DNA from: Agroathelia rolfsii
Lineage: Eukaryota; Basidiomycota; Agaricomycetes; Amylocorticiales; Amylocorticiaceae
Assembly (NCBI GenBank): GCA_018343915.1
Contig: JABRWF010000001.1
Location: 2,232,001 to 2,296,000, forward strand
Direction: 5' to 3'
DNA length: 64,000 bases
Shown: positions 10,658-22,565 of the stretch, one piece after another
How the letters are laid out: each line of letters begins with the position of its first letter
How positions within the stretch are numbered: position 1 is the first letter of the stretch
Notes under the pieces: generated by a model
What the model was told of the DNA's origin: nothing
The model's input: the letters and a program-made list of their open reading frames with translations, nothing else
The model's database searches: none
Position numbers and translations under genes: made by a program

Positions 10658-12519
10658 TCACTCTAGAATCCACTCTCCATTAACTTCCTTGATTCCTACA
10701 GGTCGCTTCTCATCCAAGCTGATCCTGCCGGCATTGAGAATAGCGGTGGTAAGCACAGTGTTGGCAATAGTAGGCAGGCCATGTTTGTCAAAGTCTCCAG
10801 GTGTCGATTGTCCGGCGTTAACGGCTCGTGCAGCATCGACGAACTTCTCAATGGAGATGTATCCGTAGCCACGCTGGCCATCGAAGTGTCCAGACTCAGA
10901 AGGGGAGTACTTCATGCTTTGGTAGGTGTCAGCAAGTTGTTGTATACAACATAAGCGAATTTAGCATACTAGAATGGATTCGGCCAAGCGATACCGGTTT
11001 CATCTTGAGTGATATCGTAGCCACGACGAGCTTGATCGACATGTATATCGCCCTGGAGTGTGGCGGTTAAACAACGTTACTGAAAAAGATAATTTTCCAT
11101 CACCAACCTTCTCTCCCATATAGTACCAATGTTGCGCAGAGTGGATGCCGGCCTTCATGGGGGCCGTCCAACTTGCGGTGTAGACTCCTGTGCCCTTGTG
11201 CTTTGGACTGGTCTTGGATTGCCAGTCAACCAGCAGGGTGATGGTATCTTCAGTCTGGGGTGCGCAGTTGTAAGGTTCGCTCGTGGCAATACCCGTAGCA
11301 GCAGAAGCTACGACTCGTGTAGGGTATGCTTTGTCTTGCAAGATCCAGCAACTGACATCGATGTGATGGGATGACAGGTAATAACTTTGACAACCCGTAA
11401 GTCTATCGCTCTGCACCTATGTGGGTTTGTTCCACTCATACCTAATGTCAGAGTCTACACCAGCCCATGCCTTGAAGGTCTCAAGCTGGCTTTTGGGTTG
11501 ACTCATCCATGCGCTGAAAAAGTTGAACTCTCCCAAGTTTTGTGCACGAGCCTTGGCATCGCTATAAACAGGATCGAAACTGTAATCATGATCTTTGAGC
11601 AAGTAAAATCGGTGGTGTATATAAACCTTTTACCGTTTGTGGTGTTCGACGAAACATACGACATTATGCTTTTTGGCCAACGCAATCAACTCGTTGTGGT
11701 GCGAGAGAAGTTGAGTGGCGGGCTTCGTGACAAGGATGTGTATTCCGCGCTCGATCGCGTACTTGCAAATTGGGAAGTGAGTGCCTTAACGAGTGTCATA
11801 AGTCACTAGTTAATTGGTATATCCTAGAACACACTTACTGTCAGGAGTGAAGACAATAGCTGCGTCTCCTGGAGAGAGCCTGTCAATTGCTTCTTTATCT
11901 ATAAGAGGTTTAAATGTGTGTATTCGGAAATGAGACAAGATAATCGCTTACAGCTCTCGGGATCTACTTTGCCATCCTTGGGGAACTCTTCGAAGCTGAT
12001 GATAGATGTCAGAAAACATGTAAATGCAATCAAGAATAAATGCACATACGTGGTATCCATATCCCTGTAGACCTGCGCGATATTGGTCTCTAGATGCTCC
12101 CTGATGGCAGGGAACTTTTTGCCATTCACTCCCACCATACTGAGATTATCAACCTTTTCACGTCTCCTCAGATCGAAGAGCGTAAGGCCCACGACCTGTT
12201 CTAACATTAGCTAAGGAGCGAACCAGCCAAGACGAAATACGCACACCAATCTGTGGGACGTCGACTTAGAATCGCTCGTGGGAGAACAAATGCCAGTAAT
12301 CATCATATCATACCTTCTTGTCTGATTTGGATGCACCTGAGCCTGTCCATCCAGTCGTGTACTCGCCCTAAATTTTTAAAATGTAGGTATAACAAATTAT
12401 GGGGTTTGTGGAGTTAATCAATGCTTACAGTGCCGCCTGGAAATGGATATTAATGAGAGATCGATGTTGGGAAGTGTATGTGACTCACACATCAAGACGT
12501 TCAATTTCTTCTCGGCCAT
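10658..12519 (-). CDS. Gfo/Idh/MocA-family NAD(P)-dependent oxidoreductase (possibly D-galacturonate reductase-like)
   Basis: The product is predicted to be a cytosolic sugar-type dehydrogenase or reductase. The N-terminal Rossmann loop reads VLMCGTGEYTTGW, followed by the family motif region VTKPATQ (EKP-like) and VEHHKRFDP, then a C-terminal alpha/beta domain ending GEWILE. The EYTTGW..SKSDKK..LTLFDLRRR signature recalls fungal proteins annotated as D-galacturonate reductase; I give that as a possibility only. The gene is cut by about ten introns. The first exons are tiny: 12489-12519 (31 bases), 12429-12436 (8), 12314-12367 (54), 12245-12250 (6), then 12195 downward. The 8- and 6-base exons are forced by reading frame and by the conserved Rossmann sequence. 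The gene shares an intergenic region with the divergent nucleoporin gene. Confidence 0.82.
12245..12250 (-). other. 6-base micro-exon in the oxidoreductase gene
   Basis: The hexamer ATTGGT on the minus strand follows CCCACAG and precedes GTGCGT. It supplies Ile-Gly between ..SKSDKK and VVGLTLFDLRRR. The next exon starts at 12195; reading straight on from the hexamer would reach it out of frame, so a 49-base intron is needed. The upstream intron is 63 bases. Confidence 0.72.
12429..12436 (-). other. 8-base micro-exon in the oxidoreductase gene
   Basis: The sequence GCGGCACT on the minus strand lies between AG and GTAAGC. It joins the last base (T) of exon 1, which ends before GTGAGT, to give Cys-Gly-Thr, completing the glycine-rich nucleotide-binding loop C-G-T-G-E-Y. 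Flanking introns are 52 and 61 bases. Skipping it would break the frame. Confidence 0.8.
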
Positions 12520-12921
12520 GTTGGTAGCTGATAAAAAGGTGAGATGCGGAGAGTGATGGGGTTACAATAGTAGGAAAGATGCGTCCGATGGTGTACTGCT
12601 GGCACAGTGTTCTTTCTTATATACGAATTTCAAGGATTTCTTATGATCAGGATAAAGTCCATGTATTGGGCTGGCCCGGAGATCGGCCCGGGACGCGGAC
12701 CGTGCCCGTCGACGCGTCCGTCCATTTGTCGTTTCTGCGCGACGACGAACAGCCATTCGCAGCAAAGTGCCTGCAATCCTCAGCTCTTCGGACTCTAAGT
12801 CCGCGACGAGTAACTAGTTTGGGAAACTACAGGTGTGAATTTGTTCTAATGTCAACACACCGGATCAGTGCTCACCAACATACAGGTCCTTTAGGACTTC
12901 CTGCCTGCCGTGCCGATCACC

Positions 12922-15900
12922 ATGAGCTCGAGTGCGTTGACCAAGTCCGAACGCTCGACGGTCATTGATGTGTGCGTGCTATTAATGTCTAGTATCTGTA
13001 TTGTAACTGAATATTAATTTACAGGACCTATCAGCAATTGTATTCTATACTACTTGGTCATGCTGAAAGTTCAACACCCAAACAACTCATTGCCACTCTC
13101 CAACCAAGGGTGCCTCAACTCGCCAATATCTCTCAATTGTTTGGAAGACCTAAAGAAGAATCCAAGAAGCGACTGCAATCACAGACTATCACACTCCCAG
13201 ATGACACTGTATTGACCTTGACCCCGTCGGACAAGCTCGTAGCACAAGCCCTCAGCGACAGGCTGCAAATCGACGAAGTCCAAGCACTCATCCTCTTTCG
13301 CTCATTCATATATAACGTGGGTCTGCCAGGAAAGAAGGATGAGGGAGCCACGGATCAAACGCCTTCTCACCAGGATATTGTCGCGAAGATCGAACCCTTC
13401 TACTACACTGAACGCCTCTTCTTGCTCCGTGTCTTCTTGCCTTTGCTTCGCGCCAGTCAGAACGAGGTTGACCCAAACAAAGAAGTCGCACAGGAGATAC
13501 TGCCTCTCATCGTCTCAGATGGCGTCAAGTTTGTGGAAACTCTTTTAGAAGAGTACACGCGCAAACGACAAGAGGAGCCACCTGTGGTAGTCAGGTCAAA
13601 TCCAGTTGCCGTCGCACAATGGTCCCTACAGAATCTCAAGGAGCAGCTTGTTCTTCTGGAGGTTATTTTTTGGTCTATGTGGGGATATGTTCCTTGTGAC
13701 GGCCCACTACTCGTTAGGATCTACGAGAATGCTTATGCAAGCGGCCTTGGCAAAAACCAGAAAAATGCAATGTACATGCTCGACAACGAGAGCGGACAAC
13801 TTTTACAGGATAGTGCCGCAGTGTGGATGCTCATTTTAATCGAGGTCTTGGAACTCGAGAAGATGGCTGAGCAGGACGGCTTTGAAATATCCGCAAGACC
13901 ATTAAATCCTGACTTCTATGTCTCTTCTCCTGAATCTCTCAAACGAATACACGAGTTGATTACGACCCATGGTGATAGCCAATATGCCTGCGTCTATTTG
14001 GCTTGGACATACGTGGTTTACCGGTTAGTCGCAGTGGCTTCAGAACTCAAAGAAATTCCAGAGACATACAGAAGTTTCTTCGCTTCGCTGGACGCCCATA
14101 GCCACTCATACTCTCGCGGACATCAAAATGCGCATGAGTTAATGATTGCTGCATGCCTTTCCCCGGCTGTCGGCCTATTCAACCTCATGTTACTGTTGCT
14201 TACAAATTCGCCACTGTTCGTCACCTCGCTGGCTTGGCGAACCGGCTCTTCTGTTACTGATCCTAATGCGATCGCTTTTCGCTCCGTATTTAAAGGTGTG
14301 TCACGAATACATATTCGTTAGTCCTTGATACTGATCTTTGAGTCAGGCCTTGTGATATCCTTGGTTGAGCTGGTACCTGTCGAAATGATACCCGATTTTG
14401 AAACCTTCGTCGAAGTTTGGATCGCTCTGTTTGGCCGCAGCGAATCTTCCTCTGTCGGCAGTATCTGTGCCCAATTCTGGAAGATTGACTTACGCGTCGG
14501 AAACGCCCGCAAAGCCATACTGGATGTCGCTCGCTCGAGATTCCCTATACAAATCAGGCCTCTTGTTCGCATCTTACGCGCTATGACAGGAACAGGCTTC
14601 TTGGACACTGATCCCCTTTCCGCTGCCGATCAAATACTCGACCGAGACACCGATTTTGAGGAGCGCGACCTCTGTAGCCGATATGTTTTCTACTACATGA
14701 ACAAGTTGCCCACATTTTCGCAGGTGGTGCATTCGAGTTCGTGCGCCGGCCCTCATGCTCTTTACGAAAAGCATACAGAACGCACCATTGCATCGGTGGC
14801 GGGTATTGGTTTCACTAATTCGCGTTCCCTAAGGCTTCCCGGTGGCAGCATTCTGCCCGCGAAATCCATTGGTCGTTTGCTGAGCAGCGATGGCGGAGAA
14901 CTATTGGTGGTCTCGTGGACACATGATCATTCCGGGTGGGGACTTCTTCTTGAGGTTCTGAAGCACTATGTTCAACGCAAAGGACTTTCGCTGACTTCCG
15001 AGATCGCCTATCCTAACGTCGCGCTTGTTGCGAAGGGTGCAGATCGACCAGTTGCCCTAAGCCTTGTGGACATCGGCATCGAGCTGAACGATTCGGAAGA
15101 TGAACAATTGGTTACGGACATACTGGACTTGATTCGATGCGTCATTAAAGAGAACGAGATTATCGCCGAGTCCATGTTAGAAACCATGGAACAGAGCGCC
15201 GCAACGACCGAGTCCCCGGACTTGATACAGATGACGACGATTATTCTCGAAGATGCTCTTGTCAGGGCGGCAAAACGACTACGATCTACGGAATCGTTCT
15301 CACCATTGATTACGTCGGCCATCAGCGTCCTTGGAGCTCTCCTTGCGTTACCCAAATACTCCAACCGTGTCTGGTTGTATGTCCGATCCACAACTGCGCT
15401 CTTCGGCGCAGAGGGAACCATTGCCAATTCATCTGCGGCGTTGGCCAGCGAACGGGTCAGAGGTGTGTATAGCATGACCCTAGTCATCCTTCAGTTTGCC
15501 CATCAACTGCTGGATGAAGCTATCGCATCCCTTACGACGGTTGTACCCTTAAACCCACGGTTACAGCAAGTGAAAGAGGAGATCCTCCTGCGAATATCTA
15601 GGTTCATTCATACAGAGCTCTGGATAGAGCACAGCGCGTGGAAATACACTCAGCTAGGTGACAGATTCGAGATTGGTCGTCGGATATCCGCCTTCTATTA
15701 TCGTATCTTGGTCCTTTGCCCGACTCCTGACGATTCAGCGCCTTTCGCGACACTTTGTCAAGCTGTAAGAGAGGCATTCCTCTACAAGGCCTCGAACTTG
15801 ACTATCAGCCCGCTGGTATCAACTATCACATCCATGTCACCTACGCTAGAGGCGTTGTATACCTCACGACGATACGGTGATGCGCGTAAGCTGATCTCCG

Positions 15901-18900
15901 TCACCGAGTCACATCTCCGTTTCGCCCGGACTTTGCTCAATGGAAAACGCATTTGGACTCCAAATGCTGCGGAATGCCTACTCGAGCAAGCTTTCTGTGC
16001 TCGAATGTTTGGGGCTGATACGACAACACTTACGTCGAAGAGACCGTCCGTCGATCCCATCGACGACATTGCAGGCCTGATAAAAAAACGTGATCTAGGT
16101 ACAACAATCCCCGCCGAAGCCATTCGCCTACTGCATGCCCTCTCCGCGTTGATCTCAACTCAGCCATCACCTCCATCCATCATTGGCCATTTGACAGACG
16201 CAGAAGCGACCGTCGCATCACTGGTTCGCATTGCTCAACATCCATATGACGACCTGTCTCTTCGTTGTGCGATCTGGGACTTCATGGCCCTCGCCGTCGA
16301 TACCGAGCCCGCTCTGGCCGGTATACTTGTCACGGGTACATACCGCAGTCCTGCTTCCGCCAAAGACAAGGAGAAGTCGCAGGAGAAGGCTCAAGGTAGC
16401 GAGGCGAAGCATTCGGCGGTCGAGAGTGCGTTTGATGTGGCGCGAAAGACGCTCGGCAATTGGGGTGCTTTGTGGGAGTCGAATCCCCAGCTTCTAGCGG
16501 GTGCCATGCACTTCCTCGAGGTCATCTTCCAGCATGGTCTCGAGCATGCTAGTGTCTTGCAATCCATCCGAAAGGATGATTCGTTCTGGACAGACATTGC
16601 CGCGGTCTACGCCAAGGAGTTGGGTCCTGCGCCTGAGTACAAGGCGAATGGCCGTACTGTCGTAGACGGCGTTCTTCAATCGAACCTTCATGAGGTCGTG
16701 ACGATCCATTCTTATCGCACGCTCGTTAAATCACATGCGCTCCAGATTGTTGGTCTCGATATCGAGAACTTCATGCGGTCCATTTCGGCAGACAAAGCCG
16801 CTCTTCCCAAGCCCCTCAGCTTTGACAAGATCAAGAACACCTTCACGGATTCGACTCGGTTCCGTGCTCTCACATCGGAAGCATCGGCAAACTCCTATGA
16901 TCCAGAGCTGTATGATGAGTTGGTCGGCAGACTGAATGCTAATGTCGGTACGATTTCACTGGACCAGCTTCAGCATCTTCGCCCCCCTTCGGAGCGAGAA
17001 TACGGAGACGAATATGCATTTTCTGTGGACAAACTTCGTGTGTTCCTCAAACGACACCAGAACGCAGAGGATGCCATGCGAGAAGATCAGGCTGGCATGG
17101 AGGACCTGCTCACATCGGTCAACCTCAACCTTTCTTTAGCCCACGGCCAATCGTCGCTCCGTAAATCATGGCAACATTTGCTCAAGCATGTCGTGGCCTA
17201 TCTTCGTGATGACACCAAGGCTCGTTCAGTAGCATTATCGATAGCATCTTCTCTCGCTGCTGAATTCGCCAAGGAAACCCGCTCCGGTGAAATGATGGCC
17301 TCAATCTGGAGCGAGGAGTTGTCGCTGCTTCTTGCTTTGTTGGAGGTGTCTTGGTTTTCGACGAACAGTACGGCAGACGACATCAAGTCACTTGTCTCAT
17401 TGTCGAGTAACATCCGGAGCATCATCTTGAGCTCTGCGCTATCGCCTTTATCCTCACTCACGGGCAGCTATGCGTGTCCTTTCCACGGCGCGCTGTTGCA
17501 AGTGATGTACTTCTGTATACGCGAGTGCCGGAACCTTTTCACTCGTACGAAGAGTATTCGCGCGGAAGATAGACTCGCCATTACAGCTCTTTTTGAGGCG
17601 TCCCAAAATCTGACAATCAAGGCCCTACGCTTCGCATTTGACTCGGCCCGAGCACGGTATGACATCAATCTGGATACTGATATGGGTTTGCTTGTCGCGG
17701 TCCTTGACCAAGCCACACGTCTTGATGTTGTACCATCACCATCACACTGGCTCAGTCGTTGCCAAGAGGAGGATCTCATTCGCGCCAGTTTAGAACTATT
17801 CGCACGTACGGATCTGGCTGGACTCTTCGATCTTAGTGCTTTGGTCACGCAGAAGCGACCCTTGTATGCCCAACACATCCTGACTTTCCACATGTCGCTG
17901 GCTAGCATCCCTACCGCAGCGGAACGTCTTGAGAATGAGGGGCTTCTCGCTGCTTACGGCAATAACGCCCTGAGTGCTGCTATCAACTCAGGATCGCTTG
18001 AAACGACTTTACCTGAGCTTCCCGCACATCGCAGTCCTGCGCATACCAATTACTGCATGATGCTATCCATCGTCACCACCGTGTCATCAGCCCTAGGCAG
18101 GCAAAATCACTTCTTCGATGTCGAGCTATGTTCGTTTGTCCAGTCCTGCGGCGAGCAGATCCACCGGGCTCTGTCTTGGACCATCGATCAGCCGATCACG
18201 TTCCCTCTGCTTGATGAAATGGACCGGACAGTCAATCTCTTCTACGCCATAGCTGAGAACTGTCACACTACATCGAAAGATCCTTCAGTCGAACGGGTTC
18301 TGCGTGTGTTCTCCACTCATGCAGTTTTGCTTCTCCAACAGCTCAACCATGCACTGAGTCATCCCAATCAATTGGCAGGATCTTTCGACCCCATCACAGT
18401 GCAAGATCGGTTGTTAGTGGAGCAAGAGCAGAAGGATACAAGCATGTCGGCCAGTGTATCCTACGACCCTGCTAGACGGCCGTTGTTAACCTCACTCATC
18501 TACCGGTTCTACAAGCTGTGCAGTGTTATCCTGCATACTTTGAACCTTGTCAGCTGTGGCTTTACGGTTTTGACGGAGCAGGTGGAGTCTTGGCCAGCGC
18601 ACGAGGCACTTATCATCCCGGTACGTTTTGCGTTTATTTCGAAGATCTTTTTATGTAAATATTTATTCAAGATTTACAGCATTCAAAAGTGGTACTTGGT
18701 GAAAGGGCTTCGCTGGGTACACTTCTTGAGCTTGGTAATGCAACGTTAGACATCCTGCGGGTGCTCGTCAATCAACCCGCCGGACGGGCTATTCCATCTG
18801 CGTCAGGTCCCCTAGCTCTGGACGTGCGTACCAGTGCCGAAACCTTACGAGGTAACCTTGAGGCCATCTTATTCTATTCTGCCACCCAACTTGTGATGTG

Positions 18901-19204
18901 GATAACCAAGCCCGAGGATGACACTGCCTACCAAGATGCGGAAAACGACGACTATCTCGAGCTGGGGGAGAGCGGTTATAGGATGGCAGAAGATTCGGGT
19001 CAGCGCTCACGCCAGCCTCGTACGGTGCTCGCGGATCGTGTCAGGAGGGGGATGAGAGGCGAGATTGTGGAAGACTTGCAGGGCTTGCTGAACAGGGCCA
19101 AACCCATCATTGCGAAGAGTGATTCGCTGTTGGGAAACAAGACGCCGGACATTTCGCAGATCCTTTCCGACTTCTTGCGCGAACGGGCTAGTCTCATGCT
19201 GTGA
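12922..19204 (+). CDS. NUP192: Inner-ring nucleoporin Nup192/Nup205, 2,039 aa
   Basis: This is a very large alpha-solenoid scaffold protein of the inner ring of the nuclear pore complex. Four exons: 12922-12971, 13025-14295, 14347-18620 and 18680-19204. The first is only 50 bases (MSSSALTKSERSTVID) and was placed from CACCATG and the GTGCGT donor. The N-terminal sequence LQPRVPQLANISQLFGRP followed by LTPSDKLVAQALSDRLQIDE is characteristic of the family, and the rest is uninterrupted helical sequence with no repeats of FG type. Total coding length is 6,120 bases, within the family's size range. The C-terminus (ILSDFLRERASLML) looks complete. The 4.27 kb third exon contrasts with the intron-dense neighbours. 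Confidence 0.92.
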
Positions 19205-19330
19205 TGATGTGATCATTTTTTGATGAAAAGTAGTATTTTTGGATATGCTAATGTAATATTGAAGACTTGACATGGTTTTTTTTTCTTGCATTTACATCTT
19301 GCAGGAGTAGGAGGAGGGCGGTTGAGAGGG

Positions 19331-19336
19331 CACGTG
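19331..19336. promoter_or_regulatory. E-box CACGTG
   Basis: Perfect CACGTG hexamer about 180 bases upstream of the ATG at 19517, in the form GCACGTGATC that bHLH factors such as Cbf1 bind. It lies 30 bases from a CRE-like octamer. Binding is inferred only. Confidence 0.4.
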
Positions 19337-19365
19337 ATCCGTGCTCCAGGGAAGTGGCCCTGAGA

Positions 19366-19373
19366 TGACGTCA
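19366..19373. promoter_or_regulatory. CRE-like palindrome TGACGTCA
   Basis: Perfect eight-base CRE palindrome, the consensus site for ATF/CREB-type bZIP factors, about 145 bases upstream of the ATG at 19517. Binding is inferred from the motif alone. Confidence 0.4.
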
Positions 19374-19516
19374 TGAGATGTGGACACTTTTAATTGGCAC
19401 TTATCGATGCACCACGGTCATGTGTAGTCGCTACTTATCACTCTAGCACCAGTGCTCTCAAGTTATCCCCCTCGACGAGGGTCTCCTCAACGACAACAAC
19501 AACGACACCGTTCCAG

Positions 19517-22249
19517 ATGAGCACACCGGCATCCCCATCCACCTCCTTCCAACCCCGCAAGGAGTTCGCCAGAGATGACACACGCTCCAACTCATTTGCG
19601 TTGATGGCCATCGCTGGCTCCAACCTCCTTCGTCTCTATTCGTTCCAGTTCTCCCTTGTCAGCCTCTTCAGGCGTCTCCTGGAGCAGCGACATCTGCTGG
19701 CCAACTATCGTGAGGATTCTGTCCATAGTTTCTACGAATTTGCTCTAGAGAGCAAGCCATGGGCCGACTCAAAAGGCCTCAACTCCGAGCGCTTCTTGCT
19801 CGAAATCATAGCCATTTTATATAGATATGGCTACTCCTACGTATCCAATATCAACTATGGGAGAGAGCCTGATGAAAGGCTTGCCATGACATTCTCATGT
19901 TCGACCCAGTTATTGGAATCTCAAGCCCATTTGTCTATCTTACCCTCGCATACCCTGGGAGCACCCGAAATGTCTTATGATGGATTCACACTCCAAACTC
20001 CAACAAATTACCGTGTTCCATTTGCCTTGTCATTTACATCTGCTACAACGCTCCGGGTGATTAATCCACCTCTGCATGCCACACCGGCTATCTTGGCTGC
20101 TGTGAAAGGCTCCTGGCCACGAGGCGTAGATTCAGAAAAGAAGATAGGAGACGCATGTTACGAGTTTAAGCTACGTGGATATAAATGTAGTATCTTTTCT
20201 TGATTTTTAAATGTATACGCCCATCTAATACATCGCGTCACAGGGTTCCAAGCCGACACGTTTGCAACAGATTCACTCAAGTACATTTTATCCCTCTTAA
20301 ACGCCCTGGATGCACGCGGCTTTGTCTTGCTCGCCTCTTTGTCCCTTTCTAGTCGCTCGCGTACCAAAGACCTATGGATATTCACAGGCCCTCCGCCGCC
20401 TGCAGGTGGAGTCGACGCGCCCATTAGCTCGACCTACGACTCCTTTGCCATGCAGCCGATCTCCGCGCAGAATTCCGAAAAGGGCCTTGGTGCAAATCTA
20501 AGACGATCTACGACAGGTCCTACGCGCAGAGTGCCCCCTCCGTACTCGGCACGCTCGCCCTTTGCGCCTGCACTTGATTCAAAATCGTCTGCCATAGGAG
20601 GGGTGCAGAGCCAGCACCAGCGTTCCGCTACAGATGGGAACATCAACGTGGCCCCCGGCGGCGGCCCATACCCCCCTCCTCCGCTCCCACCGCGATCCAA
20701 TCCGAATGCACAAGCAAACCAACGGAACTCGTCGCGTAGCTCGTTCGGGAGTCGCAATATCTTGCGCAAGGCGCCGAGGGCCCAGGTGCCCGTGTCGGTT
20801 GTATCAGAGGACTTGGAGCGCGCGACATTGCCTAGCGTAGGCAGCAGTGCAGTTAACATGACAGGCGTTGGGACTGGTATGGCGGGCTGGCACCCTGAAG
20901 ATCAGCACCACCCGGAAGAACGTGAAGAAGAGCAAGGCGAAGTAATTTATTCTACTTCCAATTACCCCCCTGACCTTCGATACGAAGACGAGCGGCTGCA
21001 TGGAGAAGACGACAGTGATCACGACGATGGGGTTCCTGAATTTGAGCAACAGGAAGACCTTTCTTCAAACGAAGATGGGATTGAGAGTGCGGTAGAAGCG
21101 GGTCCTTCCACCCTGAGGGGGTTCAACAACTACGACTACAATGGCTCTCCCTCTACCCAGCCCGCGAGCCATGCCACTCCTCAACCGTCATTGTCCCATG
21201 AAGGGTTTACCAGTGCCGCTACTCGTCCAGGACTTCTTGGAAAGGGCGTTTTTGTTGGCGGCGACTCTGATTTCTCAGGCTTCAGCACGGAGCATAGTAG
21301 GAACACGCAAGGATTCAGCCGTGACTTGGGTATGATTCCAACAGATATTTTCCAGGGCCAAGATGGGCCTCAGTCGGCGAGGGAGGAAGATGATGACCAA
21401 GAAGATGTCGACGCAACGTCGGGGGATGGCCTACGGCAGCCGTTCGTTCGACGCACCTCATCTACACCCGCCTTCCCTGGTGCTTGGGCACCTTCGCCAG
21501 AGAAGGAAAAGGAAGAACCCACTGCTACGCAACCTGCTTCGGTAGATGAGACCCCGGAGGGTGGTGAACTTGAAGAGACCTCCTCAGGCAGTACTAAGCA
21601 AATATCCGGCTCGCCGCGGGAACACCAATCTGTTCAGAGCGTAGAGCCAGCGCATCGTGTGAAGTTGATGTCGTTCTTGGGAAGAAAGAGCCATGTCGGC
21701 GTGGTGGGGAATATCGAGGATCCTGCACCACAGGTACCTCCTGCGCCCACAGCCCCCGTCGGTGCCGATGTGAATCCAAACGATGTGGATGGGGCCGGGT
21801 GGGTATACATCGATACTTCGAGGCCTGGTGCCCCGAGCGATCAGAAGCAGCAGGTGCCACAAGCTGTAGGGGATGAAGATCCCATAGAGGGCCAGACCCA
21901 AGCCGACGGAGTGGCGGCTAAGTATATGCATTGCCACCAGAACAACGACTCAGGCTCGGTTGGAGAAGATAGCGCATCAACCAGCGATAGAGGCTCGCGA
22001 CCGTCTTCCCCCGTTGCGCAGAATAACAGCACTACGGCTCCAGGCACGCCGGACAAGAAAGTAAAAGAGCTTGACGGTGTGGGCGATCCAAGCACAGAAG
22101 GCAAGAAGCGCCGCTTTTTCAGTCTCAGAGATCGGAGTAGGGGGCATGATGAGAGTGGCGGTGGGCATACCACATCAGCGGGTTCGCCTGCTAGCCCCAA
22201 GGCGATTAGGAGTGGGCTCCGTGATAGGTTGAAGAAACAGCTGGGTTAG
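19517..22249 (+). CDS. Uncharacterised protein with a conserved N-terminal domain and a long disordered tail, 891 aa
   Basis: Two exons, 19517-20186 and 20244-22249, join to read KLRGYKWFQADTFATDSL. The first 300 residues look like a folded domain: a helical segment (NSFALMAIAGSNLLRLYSFQ), a Tyr-rich stretch (AILYRYGYSYVSNINYGR) and a closing helix-strand (LNALDARGFVLLASLSLS, then DLWIFTG). I recognise no domain of known function. Residues from about 320 onward are Pro/Ser/Glu-rich and disordered, with a proline block (GGPYPPPPLPPRSNP) that could bind SH3 or WW domains, acidic patches and a basic C-terminus (RSGLRDRLKKQLG). The ATG at 19517 is the first real in-frame ATG. Its promoter holds an E-box and a CRE. 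I recall similar unnamed proteins in other Agaricomycetes but could not check. Confidence 0.8.
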
Positions 22250-22565
22250 GTGGGTCTTGAAGCCAAGAGTTTCTTTTCTTTTCTTTTCTTCGTGATTGCA
22301 AGTACTGTATGTAATATTGTTGTTTTATCCTTTTTCCCCTCTCTCTTCTCTCCTTTAACTATTGTGGAGCGGACAATGACCGTTGGATCTGTTTTGTAGT
22401 ATAGTATTTCATCCATCCCTTGAGTTCTCAATTTACCTCGTTGTGAATATATTTACAGATTCGTTTGTAACTACTACTATCAAGTTTCTGGATCATACTA
22501 CCTTGGATATTATGAATGAATATCGTGGATTATTATTAGCACTTCCTTTTTCCCCCTCTTGTTCA
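22250..22565. other. Convergent 3' flanks, no gene
   Basis: This stretch lies between the stop codons of the uncharacterised plus-strand gene and the minus-strand transporter. It contains a TTTTC repeat near 22270 and T-rich sequence on both strands, consistent with two facing 3' untranslated regions. No coding sequence is seen. Confidence 0.55.

Larger units (their letters stand above)
19205..19516. other. Intergenic region with candidate promoter elements
   Basis: This is 312 bases between the nucleoporin stop and the start of the next plus-strand gene. It contains a palindromic E-box and a palindromic CRE-like octamer, listed separately. No coding region is seen. Confidence 0.6.
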
